Of a DNA stretch of 64,000 nucleotides, positions 54,322 to 64,000 are shown one piece after another; the first letter of the stretch is position 1; every line of letters starts with the position of its first letter. This DNA comes from Pseudidiomarina atlantica (lineage in GTDB: Bacteria > Pseudomonadota > Gammaproteobacteria > Enterobacterales > Alteromonadaceae), in assembly GCF_000753735.1 (NCBI RefSeq), contig NZ_JPIN01000007.1, positions 62,001-126,000 on the forward strand, read 5' to 3'. The notes below the pieces were generated by a model. It saw nothing but the letters and a program-made list of their open reading frames with translations, searched no databases and had not been told where the DNA came from. Position numbers and translations under genes: made by a program.

Positions 54322-54408
54322 GCGGTGGTGGCGGAATTGGTAGACGCGCTAGCTTCAGGTGCTAGTGTCCGAAAGGACGTGAGGGTTCAAGTCCCTCCCT
54401 CCGCACCA
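54322..54408 (+). tRNA. tRNA-Leu (CAG)
   Basis: This 87-base tRNA has the anticodon CAG in CTTCAGGT and a long variable arm (GTCC-GAAA-GGAC). CCA is encoded. The acceptor arms GCGGTGG and CCTCCGC leave a T-T mismatch at position 5-68; the other six pairs are good. Confidence 0.92.
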
Positions 54409-54434
54409 TCTAATCCATGGTGATCGCAACAATG

Positions 54435-54659
54435 CTAAGAACCGCCGCCTGGCGGTTTTTTTTCGTCTAGCGCTTGCTCGCGTTCTCGTGTGTATTCGGC
54501 AAAAGTCTTCGTCACTTCACGCTCACATTCCATCCGTTGCATTTCGCTTGGCAACCGTTGGCACTGTTCCAAGCGCTCATCTTGCGCACCATAATACCAA
54601 CCGGCGGCAGAACAACCGCTGACAATCAACGCACTGAATGTCATTAGTATCCACTTCAT
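54435..54659 (-). CDS. Small lipoprotein
   Basis: The 74-residue product has a signal peptide with lipobox LIVSGC (Cys16). The mature part is short and charged, with two further Cys (QCQRLP and ECEREV), and the C-terminus is KKPPGGGS. It lies three bases after ubiF (stop codon region) and probably shares its transcript. The function is unknown. The C-terminal residues are encoded by the tRNA terminator. Confidence 0.75.
   Translation of the reverse strand: MKWILMTFSALIVSGCSAAGWYYGAQDERLEQCQRLPSEMQRMECEREVTKTFAEYTREREQALDEKKPPGGGS
54440..54463 (+). terminator. Terminator of the tRNA cluster
   Basis: ACCGCC-GCCT-GGCGGT forms a six-bp stem (extendable with A-T) followed by seven more T. It lies within the last codons of the convergent lipoprotein gene, coding for KKPPGG. 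Confidence 0.9.
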
Positions 54660-54661
54660 CG

Positions 54662-55798
54662 TTAGCTCCAGCCCATAGCGGCTTTAATGATCTGTTGTTT
54701 AATCGGTTTGATCTTCGCGACCGCTTGCAAACCTAATCCGACGGCCAAGCGCGGCAGCAAATGTTCACTGCGGAAACCAAAGTGAATTGCATCCATCATG
54801 CGCATCATTTGTTGATTCACTAGAGTTTGTTTTCTTTCATACGTTTTCAACGCAGTTCGCAACTCACTCGCTGCCAACGCGCTCATTAGTGTTTGTACGT
54901 CAACGAAACCGAGATTCACCCCTTGCCCTGCAAGCGGATGAATACTATGCGCGGCATCGCCAATGAGGACAACACCGCGAGAATCGAAGTAGCGTAATGC
55001 GCGCTGGCGGCGCAGCGGAAAACTCGCATGCTTTTGCAGGGTAAAAGCGCCGAGCACCGGCGCAAAGGTTTCATGGAGTGCTTGCTCAACCTGCTCGGTA
55101 CTGGCATCACTCCACACAGCCTCTGCGCGATAATCAATCAGACAAGCCAAATGGTCGTTTAACGGTAACAACGCATAGGGTCCCTCGGCGCGAAAGACTT
55201 CCCAGGTTTTAGCCGCTAGCGGCTGCTCGACTTCGGCAATGGCGAGCAAGCAGCGCATATCGTAATCCCAACCACGCATACCTATCTCGGCAGCGCGTGC
55301 AACCGCAGAATTTGCGCCATCGGCACCGATGAGTAAGTCAAATAAGAGCGTCTCGTCATTGTTCAGGAGCAGGTGTTGCGACTCGAGCTCATAAGTTTTG
55401 ATCTCAGTTTCAGCGCGTAAAGTCACGTTCTCAAATTCGCGCAACACTTGCCAACAGGCTCGCACCAAGGCGTCGTTTTCAACCATCACACCGAGTCGAG
55501 GCGCAGCCACGTCGGCCGCAGCAAACTCCACCGTTTGGCGGTCGCGCGTGGTAACACTCAAGCCGGCGTAACTGAAATATTTAGCACTGTCGACTTGCGT
55601 CCAAACACCCAGCTGTTCGAGCCACTCGACGTTTTTCTGGTGCACCGACGAGATGCGTAAGTCCCACTCCTGACTTACAGGCTGGTGATCAGGTGCTGCG
55701 CCGCGTTCGAGTAGCGTCACTTGATAGCCTTGACGTGCTGCGGCAACCGCCGCGGCCGCGCCGACCAATCCGCCTCCAACAATGACAATGTGCATCAT
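54662..55798 (-). CDS. ubiF: 3-demethoxyubiquinol 3-hydroxylase, UbiF type
   Basis: This 378-residue FAD monooxygenase of the UbiH/UbiF/VisC family has the dinucleotide motif IVGGGLVGAAAAVAA at the N-terminus, LIGADGANSAVARAA in the middle and GDAAHSIHPLAGQGVNLGF at the FAD end. The family acts in ubiquinone synthesis. UbiF is chosen by its location between the tRNA cluster and miaB, as in E. coli. Confidence 0.85.
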   Translation of the reverse strand: MMHIVIVGGGLVGAAAAVAAARQGYQVTLLERGAAPDHQPVSQEWDLRISSVHQKNVEWLEQLGVWTQVDSAKYFSYAGLSVTTRDRQTVEFAAADVAAPRLGVMVENDALVRACWQVLREFENVTLRAETEIKTYELESQHLLLNNDETLLFDLLIGADGANSAVARAAEIGMRGWDYDMRCLLAIAEVEQPLAAKTWEVFRAEGPYALLPLNDHLACLIDYRAEAVWSDASTEQVEQALHETFAPVLGAFTLQKHASFPLRRQRALRYFDSRGVVLIGDAAHSIHPLAGQGVNLGFVDVQTLMSALAASELRTALKTYERKQTLVNQQMMRMMDAIHFGFRSEHLLPRLAVGLGLQAVAKIKPIKQQIIKAAMGWS

Positions 55799-55804
55799 TA
55801 AGCC

Positions 55805-56158
55805 TTATCCTGTTAACTTAGCTCGCATAATAAAAAAAACTGCTCCAAGAATACACAATCCAGCCCACAAATAATCCCAAGTCAGCTTCTCTTTCATGTA
55901 AAAAATAGCAAACGGCACAAATACAGTCAGCGTAATGACCTCCTGCAGAATCTTGAGTTGACCGAGATTCATCACTTCAAAACCGATACGATTTGCCGGT
56001 ACTTGCAGCAAATATTCAAACAGTGCCACTCCCCAACTCAAAAATGCGGCAACAATCCAAGGCTTGTCAGCGAGGTTCTTTAAGTGTGCATACCACGCGA
56101 AGGTCATAAAAACATTGCTAAGTGTCAGTAAACTGATCGTGATAAGATAACGGTTCAT
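55805..56158 (-). CDS. DUF486 / DMT-family small membrane protein
   Basis: The 117-residue product has four TM segments and opens LITISLLTLSNVFMTFAWYAHL. NLGQLKILQEVITLTVFVPFA is typical of DUF486, which is like half of a drug/metabolite transporter. It is six bp upstream of ubiF. The function is unknown. Confidence 0.85.
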   Translation of the reverse strand: MNRYLITISLLTLSNVFMTFAWYAHLKNLADKPWIVAAFLSWGVALFEYLLQVPANRIGFEVMNLGQLKILQEVITLTVFVPFAIFYMKEKLTWDYLWAGLCILGAVFFIMRAKLTG

Positions 56159-56184
56159 GCGGTCCTTCCTTAATAAAGGCGGTT

Positions 56185-57069
56185 ATGGAAACTCCTCAAC
56201 GCACGGTGGTGATTGCCTCACTTTTGGTGTTGGGTGCAGAAATGTGTTTTGCCGGTGTCAGTGCGCTGGTGAAATATTTGAGCACCGACGTGCCCTCAGA
56301 ACAACTGGTATTTTTTCGCAGTGTAATGACTTTTGTCGTGTTATTGCCGTGGCTCTGGCGCAAAGGCCCAAGCACTTTTAAAACAAAGGCTTGGCGCTTT
56401 CACTTGAGCCGTGGCCTAGCCGGACTCGCGGCAATGTATTTGTTCTTTTATGCCATCGCCACCATTCCGCTTGCACAAGCGACTTTAGTCCTACTGTTGT
56501 CGCCTTTTTTAATACCTATCATAGGTCGAATTTGGTTAGGCGAGCGTGTCTTGCCGCAAACTTGGATAGCTATCTCCATCGGCTTTATTGGCGTATTTGT
56601 CTTTTTAAATCCAGCCGCAACAAAATTATCGCCGGTGGTTGCCATCGCTTTTATTGCGGCCTGTCTTGCGGCCTTTACCAAAACCTTGATTCGGCAAATG
56701 TCGGCGACCGAGTCTTCAAGTAAAATCGTATTTTACTTTGCCGCCATTTCAACGGTAGTTTCAGCTATCCCCCTGCTATGGCTAGGGCAACCCATAGCGG
56801 CGGAACATTGGCTAGCGATAGGCATCATGGGATTACTCGCTGTTGCTGGACAATTGGGTATGACCAAAGCGTTCTCGCTCGCACCCGCTGCACGCGTAGG
56901 TGTTTTTACCTACAGCTCGGTTATGTTTGCCGCACTCATGGGTTATTGGTTCTGGGATGAAGCCATCACTTGGCACATGTTAACAGGTGCGGCCATCATC
57001 ACCGTGGCAGGGTATCTTGCCATTCGCACGCGACGAAAAGCAGAAGTCGGCGGCAAAGTTGGCAGTTAA
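56185..57069 (+). CDS. EamA/DMT-family transporter
   Basis: The 294-residue protein has ten TM helices in two EamA repeats. [22 protein letters not shown] is in the first, and [31 protein letters not shown] in the second. The C-terminus is basic. Its start is 27 bp from the divergent DUF486 gene. The substrate is unknown. Confidence 0.88.
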   Translation: METPQRTVVIASLLVLGAEMCFAGVSALVKYLSTDVPSEQLVFFRSVMTFVVLLPWLWRKGPSTFKTKAWRFHLSRGLAGLAAMYLFFYAIATIPLAQATLVLLLSPFLIPIIGRIWLGERVLPQTWIAISIGFIGVFVFLNPAATKLSPVVAIAFIAACLAAFTKTLIRQMSATESSSKIVFYFAAISTVVSAIPLLWLGQPIAAEHWLAIGIMGLLAVAGQLGMTKAFSLAPAARVGVFTYSSVMFAALMGYWFWDEAITWHMLTGAAIITVAGYLAIRTRRKAEVGGKVGS

Positions 57070-57134
57070 GGTCAGAACAGGCTAAAATAACGTCCCTTTT
57101 GAGATACACCAACGCAAGTGAGTACAACGAGTTT

Positions 57135-58577
57135 ATGAGCAAGAAGTTATACATCAAAACTTGGGGTTGCCAAATGAACGAGTATGATTCTGCCAAAATG
57201 GCTGATCTACTGAAGGCAACTCATGGCTACGACGTAGCAGAAGAGCCAGAAGATGCTGATTTGATCCTGCTCAACACCTGTTCGATTCGTGAAAAAGCAC
57301 AAGAAAAAGTGTTTCACCAACTCGGTCGTTGGAAGAACTTGAAAGACAAAAATCCCGATCTGGTGATTGGTGTCGGTGGCTGCGTGGCTTCACAAGAAGG
57401 CGAACATATTCGCGCACGGGCTCCTTATGTCGATATCGTATTCGGCCCGCAAACCTTGCATCGCTTACCAGAAATGGTCAAGCAAGTGCAAACTGAACAC
57501 ACGCCTATGGTCGATATCTCGTTTCCTGAAATCGAGAAATTTGACAGCCTGCCAGAGCCAAAAGCTGAAGGCCCAACTGCCTTTGTTTCCATCATGGAAG
57601 GTTGCAGTAAATATTGTACTTTCTGTGTGGTGCCCTACACCCGAGGTGAAGAAGTCAGTCGCCCCGTAGATGACGTTTTATTCGAAATTGCGCAACTTGC
57701 TGAGCAAGGTGTGCGCGAAGTAAACCTACTCGGCCAGAACGTTAACGCCTATCGTGGCGAACACTTCGACGGTAGCGTCTGTCGCTTTGCTGAGTTGTTG
57801 CACTTAGTTGCCGCGATTGATGGCATCGACCGGATTCGCTACACCACTTCGCACCCAGTCGAATTTACCGATGACATTATCGAAGCCTATGCCACCATTC
57901 CAGAGTTGGTGAATCATTTGCACTTACCGGTGCAAAGTGGCTCTGACCGAATTCTGACCTTGATGAAACGGGGTCATACCGCTCTGGAATACAAATCACA
58001 GATCCGTAAGTTGAAGAAAGTTCGCCCCAATATGGCGATGTCTTCTGACTTTATTATTGGTTTCCCAGGCGAAACCGATGCCGATTTCGAAGCGACGATG
58101 GATTTGATTCAAGCCGTTGACTACGATTTGAGCTTTAGTTTCATCTACAGCGCTCGCCCAGGCACACCAGCCGCTGATTTGCCTGACGACGTCAGTGAAG
58201 AAACGAAAAAACAACGTCTGCAACTGTTGCAACAGCGTTTAAATCAGCAGGCGCACGCGCACGCCCGGCGCATGGTCGGCACCGAACAGCGGATTTTGGT
58301 AATTGGTCCATCGAAAAAAGATCCAATGGAATTGAGCGGGCGTACCGAGAACAATCGCGTGGTCAACTTTGTCGGTGACCATCGCATGATCGGCCGTTTC
58401 GTTGATGTCAAAATCACCGATGTCTTCGCCAACTCACTGCGTGGTGAAGTCATTCGTGTGGAAGACGAAATGGGCTTACGGGTAGACACCGCGCCGCAAG
58501 CCATTCTTGCCAAGCAAGCGCGCACCCAGCCCGACGCATTAGGTGTGGCGAGCTATGTGCCGCCGCAGCAATCTTAA
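57135..58577 (+). CDS. miaB: tRNA-2-methylthio-N6-dimethylallyladenosine synthase
   Basis: This 480-residue radical SAM methylthiotransferase modifies A37 of tRNAs. The auxiliary cluster Cys are 12, 49 and 83, and the radical SAM Cys are 157, 161 and 164 ([16 protein letters not shown]). A C-terminal TRAM domain follows. The start at 57135 aligns with E. coli MiaB; the frame upstream to 56970 lies in the transporter gene. It begins the ybeZ-ybeY-ybeX-lnt run. Confidence 0.96.
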   Translation: MSKKLYIKTWGCQMNEYDSAKMADLLKATHGYDVAEEPEDADLILLNTCSIREKAQEKVFHQLGRWKNLKDKNPDLVIGVGGCVASQEGEHIRARAPYVDIVFGPQTLHRLPEMVKQVQTEHTPMVDISFPEIEKFDSLPEPKAEGPTAFVSIMEGCSKYCTFCVVPYTRGEEVSRPVDDVLFEIAQLAEQGVREVNLLGQNVNAYRGEHFDGSVCRFAELLHLVAAIDGIDRIRYTTSHPVEFTDDIIEAYATIPELVNHLHLPVQSGSDRILTLMKRGHTALEYKSQIRKLKKVRPNMAMSSDFIIGFPGETDADFEATMDLIQAVDYDLSFSFIYSARPGTPAADLPDDVSEETKKQRLQLLQQRLNQQAHAHARRMVGTEQRILVIGPSKKDPMELSGRTENNRVVNFVGDHRMIGRFVDVKITDVFANSLRGEVIRVEDEMGLRVDTAPQAILAKQARTQPDALGVASYVPPQQS

Positions 58578-58592
58578 GCATTAGAGGTTTTT

Positions 58593-59582
58593 TTGAGTCC
58601 TAAGATCACAACTTTAGATATTCAACTAGAGCCGGCGGATAGTCGGCGCCTAGCTGAGCTTTGCGGCGCTTTCGATGAAAATTTAAAGCATATTGAACGC
58701 CGCCTCGGCATCGAAATCACTTACCGCAACCAAGATTTTCGTTTGATTGGCCCGCAACACACCGTCAATGCCGCCGCGAAACTGCTGCGTGAACTATACG
58801 TTGAAACCGCGCCAGCCAAAGGTGCACCCGGTGAAATCGAACCTCAACGAGTGCATTTAGCGATTCAACAGGCGAATGTGCTTGAGCAAGGGCATGGCGA
58901 CCCCGCCGCTGAGAAAATGACGCACATCAAGACCAAGCGTGGCCTGATTAAGCCGCGCAATCATAATCAAGCTGAGTATGTTCGAGCGATTTTGAGCCAT
59001 GATGTGAACTTCGGCGTCGGTCCTGCGGGCACCGGCAAAACCTATTTAGCGGTTGCAGCCGCGGTCGATGCACTGGAACGTCAAGAAATCCGCCGCATTT
59101 TGCTTACCCGCCCAGCGGTTGAAGCAGGTGAAAAACTGGGCTTCTTACCTGGCGATTTGGCGCAAAAAGTAGATCCTTATTTACGTCCGCTTTACGACGC
59201 TCTATTCGAAATGCTTGGCTTCGAAAAAGTTGAGAAGCTGATCGAACGCAATGTGATTGAAGTCGCGCCACTGGCTTACATGCGTGGCCGTACGCTCAAT
59301 GACGCATTCATCATTTTGGATGAAAGCCAAAACACCACGTGCGAACAAATGAAGATGTTCCTGACCCGTATCGGCTTTAACTCCAGAGCGGTGATCACCG
59401 GCGATATCACCCAAGTCGACTTACCGCGCGGGCAAAAATCTGGCTTACGCCATGTCATCGAAGTGCTGCGTGATGTTGAAGATGTCAGTTTCACCTTCTT
59501 CCAAGCGGGCGACGTGGTCCGACACCCAGTCGTGCAACGTATCGTGCAAGCGTACGAGAGTTTTGAAGAGCCTAAAGCATGA
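58593..59582 (+). CDS. ybeZ: PhoH-like ATPase YbeZ
   Basis: The 329-residue protein has an N-terminal KH-like part and a PhoH ATPase. Walker A is GPAGTGKT at residues 143-150 and [10 protein letters not shown] is Walker B. The start is TTG at 58593 with AGAGG upstream. YbeZ works with YbeY in ribosome and rRNA handling. It overlaps ybeY by four bases. Confidence 0.94.
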   Translation: MSPKITTLDIQLEPADSRRLAELCGAFDENLKHIERRLGIEITYRNQDFRLIGPQHTVNAAAKLLRELYVETAPAKGAPGEIEPQRVHLAIQQANVLEQGHGDPAAEKMTHIKTKRGLIKPRNHNQAEYVRAILSHDVNFGVGPAGTGKTYLAVAAAVDALERQEIRRILLTRPAVEAGEKLGFLPGDLAQKVDPYLRPLYDALFEMLGFEKVEKLIERNVIEVAPLAYMRGRTLNDAFIILDESQNTTCEQMKMFLTRIGFNSRAVITGDITQVDLPRGQKSGLRHVIEVLRDVEDVSFTFFQAGDVVRHPVVQRIVQAYESFEEPKA

Positions 59583-60049
59583 ACCTTGCGGTCGATCGAC
59601 AGGTAGCAAGCACCGCGAGCGAACTACCGACTACTGAACAGCTTACAGCTTGGGTCGCGGCCGCTATCAGCGCTGCCCAACAGCAACTGGAAGACTGTGA
59701 GTTAACAGTACGTATTGTGGACGAAGCCGAAGGCTTAGAACTCAATCAGACATACCGTGAACGCGACTATGCGACCAATGTCTTGTCTTTTCCATTTGAA
59801 GCCCCCATTCCTCTGCCTGTGACCTTGTTGGGTGACTTGGTGGTATGTGCCCCGGTCGTCGCACGCGAAGCGACCGAACAACACAAGCCATTGGTCGCAC
59901 ATTGGGCCCACATGATTGTACACGGAACCTTGCATTTGCTAGGTTATGACCATATTGAAGACGACGAAGCTGAACATATGGAGCAGCTGGAGACTTCAAT
60001 TTTATCGGAATTAGGGTATTCTGACCCTTATGCCACTGTTGGTGAATAA
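59579..60049 (+). CDS. ybeY: Endoribonuclease YbeY
   Basis: The 156-residue metalloprotein has the zinc signature [11 protein letters not shown] and the segment [11 protein letters not shown]. YbeY acts in 16S rRNA 3' maturation and ribosome quality control. The N-terminus is slightly extended before the usual core. Its start overlaps ybeZ (ATGA), showing coupling. Confidence 0.95.
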   Translation: MNLAVDRQVASTASELPTTEQLTAWVAAAISAAQQQLEDCELTVRIVDEAEGLELNQTYRERDYATNVLSFPFEAPIPLPVTLLGDLVVCAPVVAREATEQHKPLVAHWAHMIVHGTLHLLGYDHIEDDEAEHMEQLETSILSELGYSDPYATVGE

Positions 60050-60067
60050 ACGGAGCACTACCCGCTA

Positions 60068-60949
60068 ATGAGCGATGACCATCCCCACTCTACCAACGGT
60101 TCTGCGCGTAAATCATGGGCTAGCAAATTGTTAGCACTGTTTACCGGAGAACCGAACAGTCGAGAAGAGTTAGTTGATCTCATTCAAGACGCTGAAGAAC
60201 GTGACTTGATTGATAACGACACCAAAGAAATGATTGAAGGCGTGCTTGATGTCGCTGAACTTAAAGTCCGCGATATTATGGTGCCGCGTTCGCAAATGGT
60301 GACCATCGATATCAATCAAACGGTTGATGCTTTTTTACCTATCGTGATTGACTCACAACATAGCCGTTATCCGGTTGTCAGTGAGAACAAAGACCACGTC
60401 GAGGGAATTTTGCTTGCCAAAGACCTGTTGTCCTATGGTTTTGGCATGACTGACGAAGAATTTTCTCTGCATAAAGTGATTCGTCCCGCGGTCATCGTAC
60501 CTGAGGGCAAACGCGTGGATGTGTTGCTCAAAGAGTTTCGCTCACAACGCTACCACATGGCGATCGTTGTTGACGAATACGGTGGGGTTTCGGGATTAGT
60601 GACGATTGAGGATATCCTCGAAGAAATCGTCGGTGATATCGAAGACGAAACCGATATCAATGAAGATACGCGCGCTGATATTCGCCGTATCAACAAATCG
60701 CGTTATTCGGTGAAAGCACTTACCACTATCGAAGATTTTAACGACTATTTCGGTACCCAGTTTGGTGATGAAGAATACGACACTATCGGCGGTATGGTCG
60801 CGCATGGTTTCGGTCACTTGCCCAAGCCCGGCGAAGAGATCAGTATTCAAGACATTCACTTTAAAGTGACAAGTGCCGATAAACGCCGCATTCAACAGCT
60901 GCAAGTGAGCTTTCCTGAGCCACCACCGGCCACCACTACGGATTCGTAA
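60068..60949 (+). CDS. ybeX: CorC/YbeX family CBS-domain protein
   Basis: The 293-residue protein has two CBS domains ([20 protein letters not shown], then [16 protein letters not shown]) and a C-terminal CorC/HlyC domain. It has been linked to magnesium/cobalt efflux and, with YbeY, to ribosome function. It has no TM helices. It follows ybeY by 18 bp and precedes lnt by three. Confidence 0.93.
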   Translation: MSDDHPHSTNGSARKSWASKLLALFTGEPNSREELVDLIQDAEERDLIDNDTKEMIEGVLDVAELKVRDIMVPRSQMVTIDINQTVDAFLPIVIDSQHSRYPVVSENKDHVEGILLAKDLLSYGFGMTDEEFSLHKVIRPAVIVPEGKRVDVLLKEFRSQRYHMAIVVDEYGGVSGLVTIEDILEEIVGDIEDETDINEDTRADIRRINKSRYSVKALTTIEDFNDYFGTQFGDEEYDTIGGMVAHGFGHLPKPGEEISIQDIHFKVTSADKRRIQQLQVSFPEPPPATTTDS

Positions 60950-60952
60950 GCC

Positions 60953-62491
60953 ATGTTCTGGCAATCACGACGCTGGCAAGCTGCGCTCACTCGCGTAGCT
61001 TGTTTTGTTTTAGGCTTGCTGATGGTATTCAGCTACGCCCCCTTCTATCAAGCGTGGCTGCCGTTTGTGGTGTTAAGCTTACTTATCGGGTTGATTCACA
61101 ACAAATCGAGCGGTAACGCGTGGCGTTTAGGTTATTATTTTGGCTTTGGTTGGTTTACCGCCAGTCTGAGTTGGATTTATGTCAGTATTGATACCTTTGG
61201 CGGCCTTCATCCGCTGGCTTCAATAGGTATCTTGCTACTACTGTTCTTATACCTCAGTCTGTTCCCAGCGTTGGCGCTGTTCAGTTGGCGTTGGCTGACG
61301 CTGCGGGTCCATCCACTTGCCTACTGGAGTTTGCCTCTCACTTGGGCACTTGCGGAGGCCTTACGTGGTTGGTTGCTCACCGGTTTTCCGTGGCTGGAAC
61401 TCGGTTACACGCAAACTGACACTTGGCTCGCGAACTACGCCAGTTGGCTTGGCGTGAGCGGCTTAAGCTTAGTGATTGTGAGTACCGCACTCATCATTTT
61501 TCGGGCCTACCAACAACGCTACTGGCCAACGCTTGCCAGTGCAGCGTTATTGCTCGTTACGCCTCTACTGTTACCGCAACTGACTGCTATCGAGCGCACC
61601 GGTGAAGTAGTGAAAGTTGGCATCGTGCAAGGCAATATTCAGCAGTCGATAAAGTGGAACCCCGATCAACACTGGCCAACGCTCAATCGTTACCTCGATT
61701 TTAGTCGTCAGTTGTACGCAGAACACGACCTCATTGTTTGGCCTGAATCTGCGGTAACCATGCCAGAACCCTATACCGATGACGTGCTGGCAGTGATTCA
61801 TGATGAAATGCGCAAAACCGAAACTGCACTGATTACCGGTATTATCGATATTGAGCAAGACCAGTACTACAACTCAGTGATAGCACTCGGTCAAGATGCC
61901 AGCAATGGCGTGCAAGAAGCGTATCAGCACGGCCATGCCAATCGTTATCAAAAGCATCAATTGCTCCCCATTGGCGAGTTCGTTCCCTTTGGCGATCTGT
62001 TGCGTCCGCTAGCGCCATTGTTTAACTTACCGATGTCGTCATTTACCCGTGGTGAGTATCGACAGGAGCCACTGCGTGCCAAAGGTTGGCTGCTTACTAC
62101 AGCAATCTGTTACGAAATTGCTTTTCCACAGCAGGTGCTTGCTAACTTCACACCAGCGACTGACTTTTTATTGACAGTCAGCAACGACACTTGGTTTGGA
62201 CGTTCCCATGGACCTGCACAACACATGCAGATAGCTCGCATGCGCGCTATTGAGCTAGGTCGCCCACTAATTCGCTCGACCAACAATGGTATCACCGCGG
62301 TCATTGATGAACGTGGGCAATGGCTCGCTGCGTTACCGCAATTTAAAGCGGCAACCTTGAGTGCTGAAGTACCAGTGGTGCAAGGAATCACTCCCTATAG
62401 CCTCATCGGTAGTTGGGCAACATGGATTTTTGCGCTACTCGTATTGATTTGTGGCGCCATACCCGTAGTCATTCGGCGTCAAAATCAGTAA
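60953..62491 (+). CDS. lnt: Apolipoprotein N-acyltransferase
   Basis: This 512-residue inner-membrane enzyme adds the third acyl chain to lipoproteins. About six N-terminal TM helices precede a periplasmic nitrilase domain with the catalytic triad Glu265 (VWPESAV), Lys334 (RYQKHQLLP) and Cys386 (AICYEIAF). A final TM helix (IGSWATWIFALLVLICGAI) ends the protein. The positions are nearly those of E. coli. Confidence 0.96.
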   Translation: MFWQSRRWQAALTRVACFVLGLLMVFSYAPFYQAWLPFVVLSLLIGLIHNKSSGNAWRLGYYFGFGWFTASLSWIYVSIDTFGGLHPLASIGILLLLFLYLSLFPALALFSWRWLTLRVHPLAYWSLPLTWALAEALRGWLLTGFPWLELGYTQTDTWLANYASWLGVSGLSLVIVSTALIIFRAYQQRYWPTLASAALLLVTPLLLPQLTAIERTGEVVKVGIVQGNIQQSIKWNPDQHWPTLNRYLDFSRQLYAEHDLIVWPESAVTMPEPYTDDVLAVIHDEMRKTETALITGIIDIEQDQYYNSVIALGQDASNGVQEAYQHGHANRYQKHQLLPIGEFVPFGDLLRPLAPLFNLPMSSFTRGEYRQEPLRAKGWLLTTAICYEIAFPQQVLANFTPATDFLLTVSNDTWFGRSHGPAQHMQIARMRAIELGRPLIRSTNNGITAVIDERGQWLAALPQFKAATLSAEVPVVQGITPYSLIGSWATWIFALLVLICGAIPVVIRRQNQ

Positions 62492-62538
62492 ACTGTATGC
62501 ACAATTTCGTTTCTCATCATACTGAGTTGGAATAGACC

Positions 62539-64000
<1,462 letters not shown>

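Overview
The window reads as a chromosomal segment of a marine gammaproteobacterium of the order Alteromonadales. The Idiomarinaceae (Idiomarina, Pseudidiomarina, Aliidiomarina) fit best. This is inferred from gene order and protein style: an apt-dnaX-ybaB-recR-htpG-adk block, a hemA-prfA-prmC-sirB2-sirB1-kdsA block, a lolB-ispE-prs-rplY-pth-ychF block, a miaB-ybeZ-ybeY-ybeX-lnt-leuS block beside ubiF and a tRNA cluster, and a six-gene TonB system with DUF3450 and TPR partners. No phage, CRISPR array, insertion sequence or rRNA operon was seen. Almost all the sequence is tightly packed housekeeping DNA with many 1-26 bp overlaps.

Layout: 1-7.5 kb, minus strand: hydrolase (cut by the window edge), MAPEG protein, adk, htpG, recR, ybaB, dnaX, apt and a receiver-only response regulator. 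The dnaX gene has a run of ten A residues at the point where E. coli dnaX frameshifts. 7.5-9.6 kb: a 41-codon membrane peptide gene and an hvfCBA-type RiPP cluster whose precursor carries eight Cys in E(G/A)KCG motifs. 9.7-14.8 kb: TonB/ExbB/ExbD system with TPR, TtpC-like and DUF3450 partners. 15-26.7 kb: short priC, kynA, 4.5S RNA (ffs), enoyl-CoA hydratase, fabH, rlmG, cyclophilin, ampG, panE, then ribB-ribD-nrdR-glyA. 26.8-31.5 kb: ettA, fadE and its probable regulator psrA with a matching operator. 31.5-38.8 kb: the hemA-to-kdsA block, with a DUF819 transporter and a second receiver-only regulator inserted. 38.8-43.8 kb: lolB, ispE, prs, rplY, pth, ychF.

43.7-48.8 kb holds sseA and an overlapping operon for a periplasmic cupredoxin-like protein, a CACHE-HAMP-GGDEF-EAL sensor, a DUF3034 envelope protein and a secreted truncated globin. 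I regard this operon and the hvf cluster as the most interesting candidate systems. 48.9-51 kb: fumC and a short-chain dehydrogenase. 51-53.9 kb is the only clearly accessory stretch: two RHS core fragments with different C-terminal tips, each followed by a small membrane-protein gene, and two copies of a 70-bp palindromic repeat. 53.9-54.4 kb: five tRNAs (Met, Leu, Gln, Gln, Leu) from one strong promoter to a terminator. 54.4-64 kb: a small lipoprotein, ubiF, two small-molecule transporter genes, then miaB, phoH-like ybeZ, ybeY, corC-like ybeX, lnt, a small membrane protein and the first 413 codons of leuS.

All assignments come from reading the sequence. No similarity search was run.
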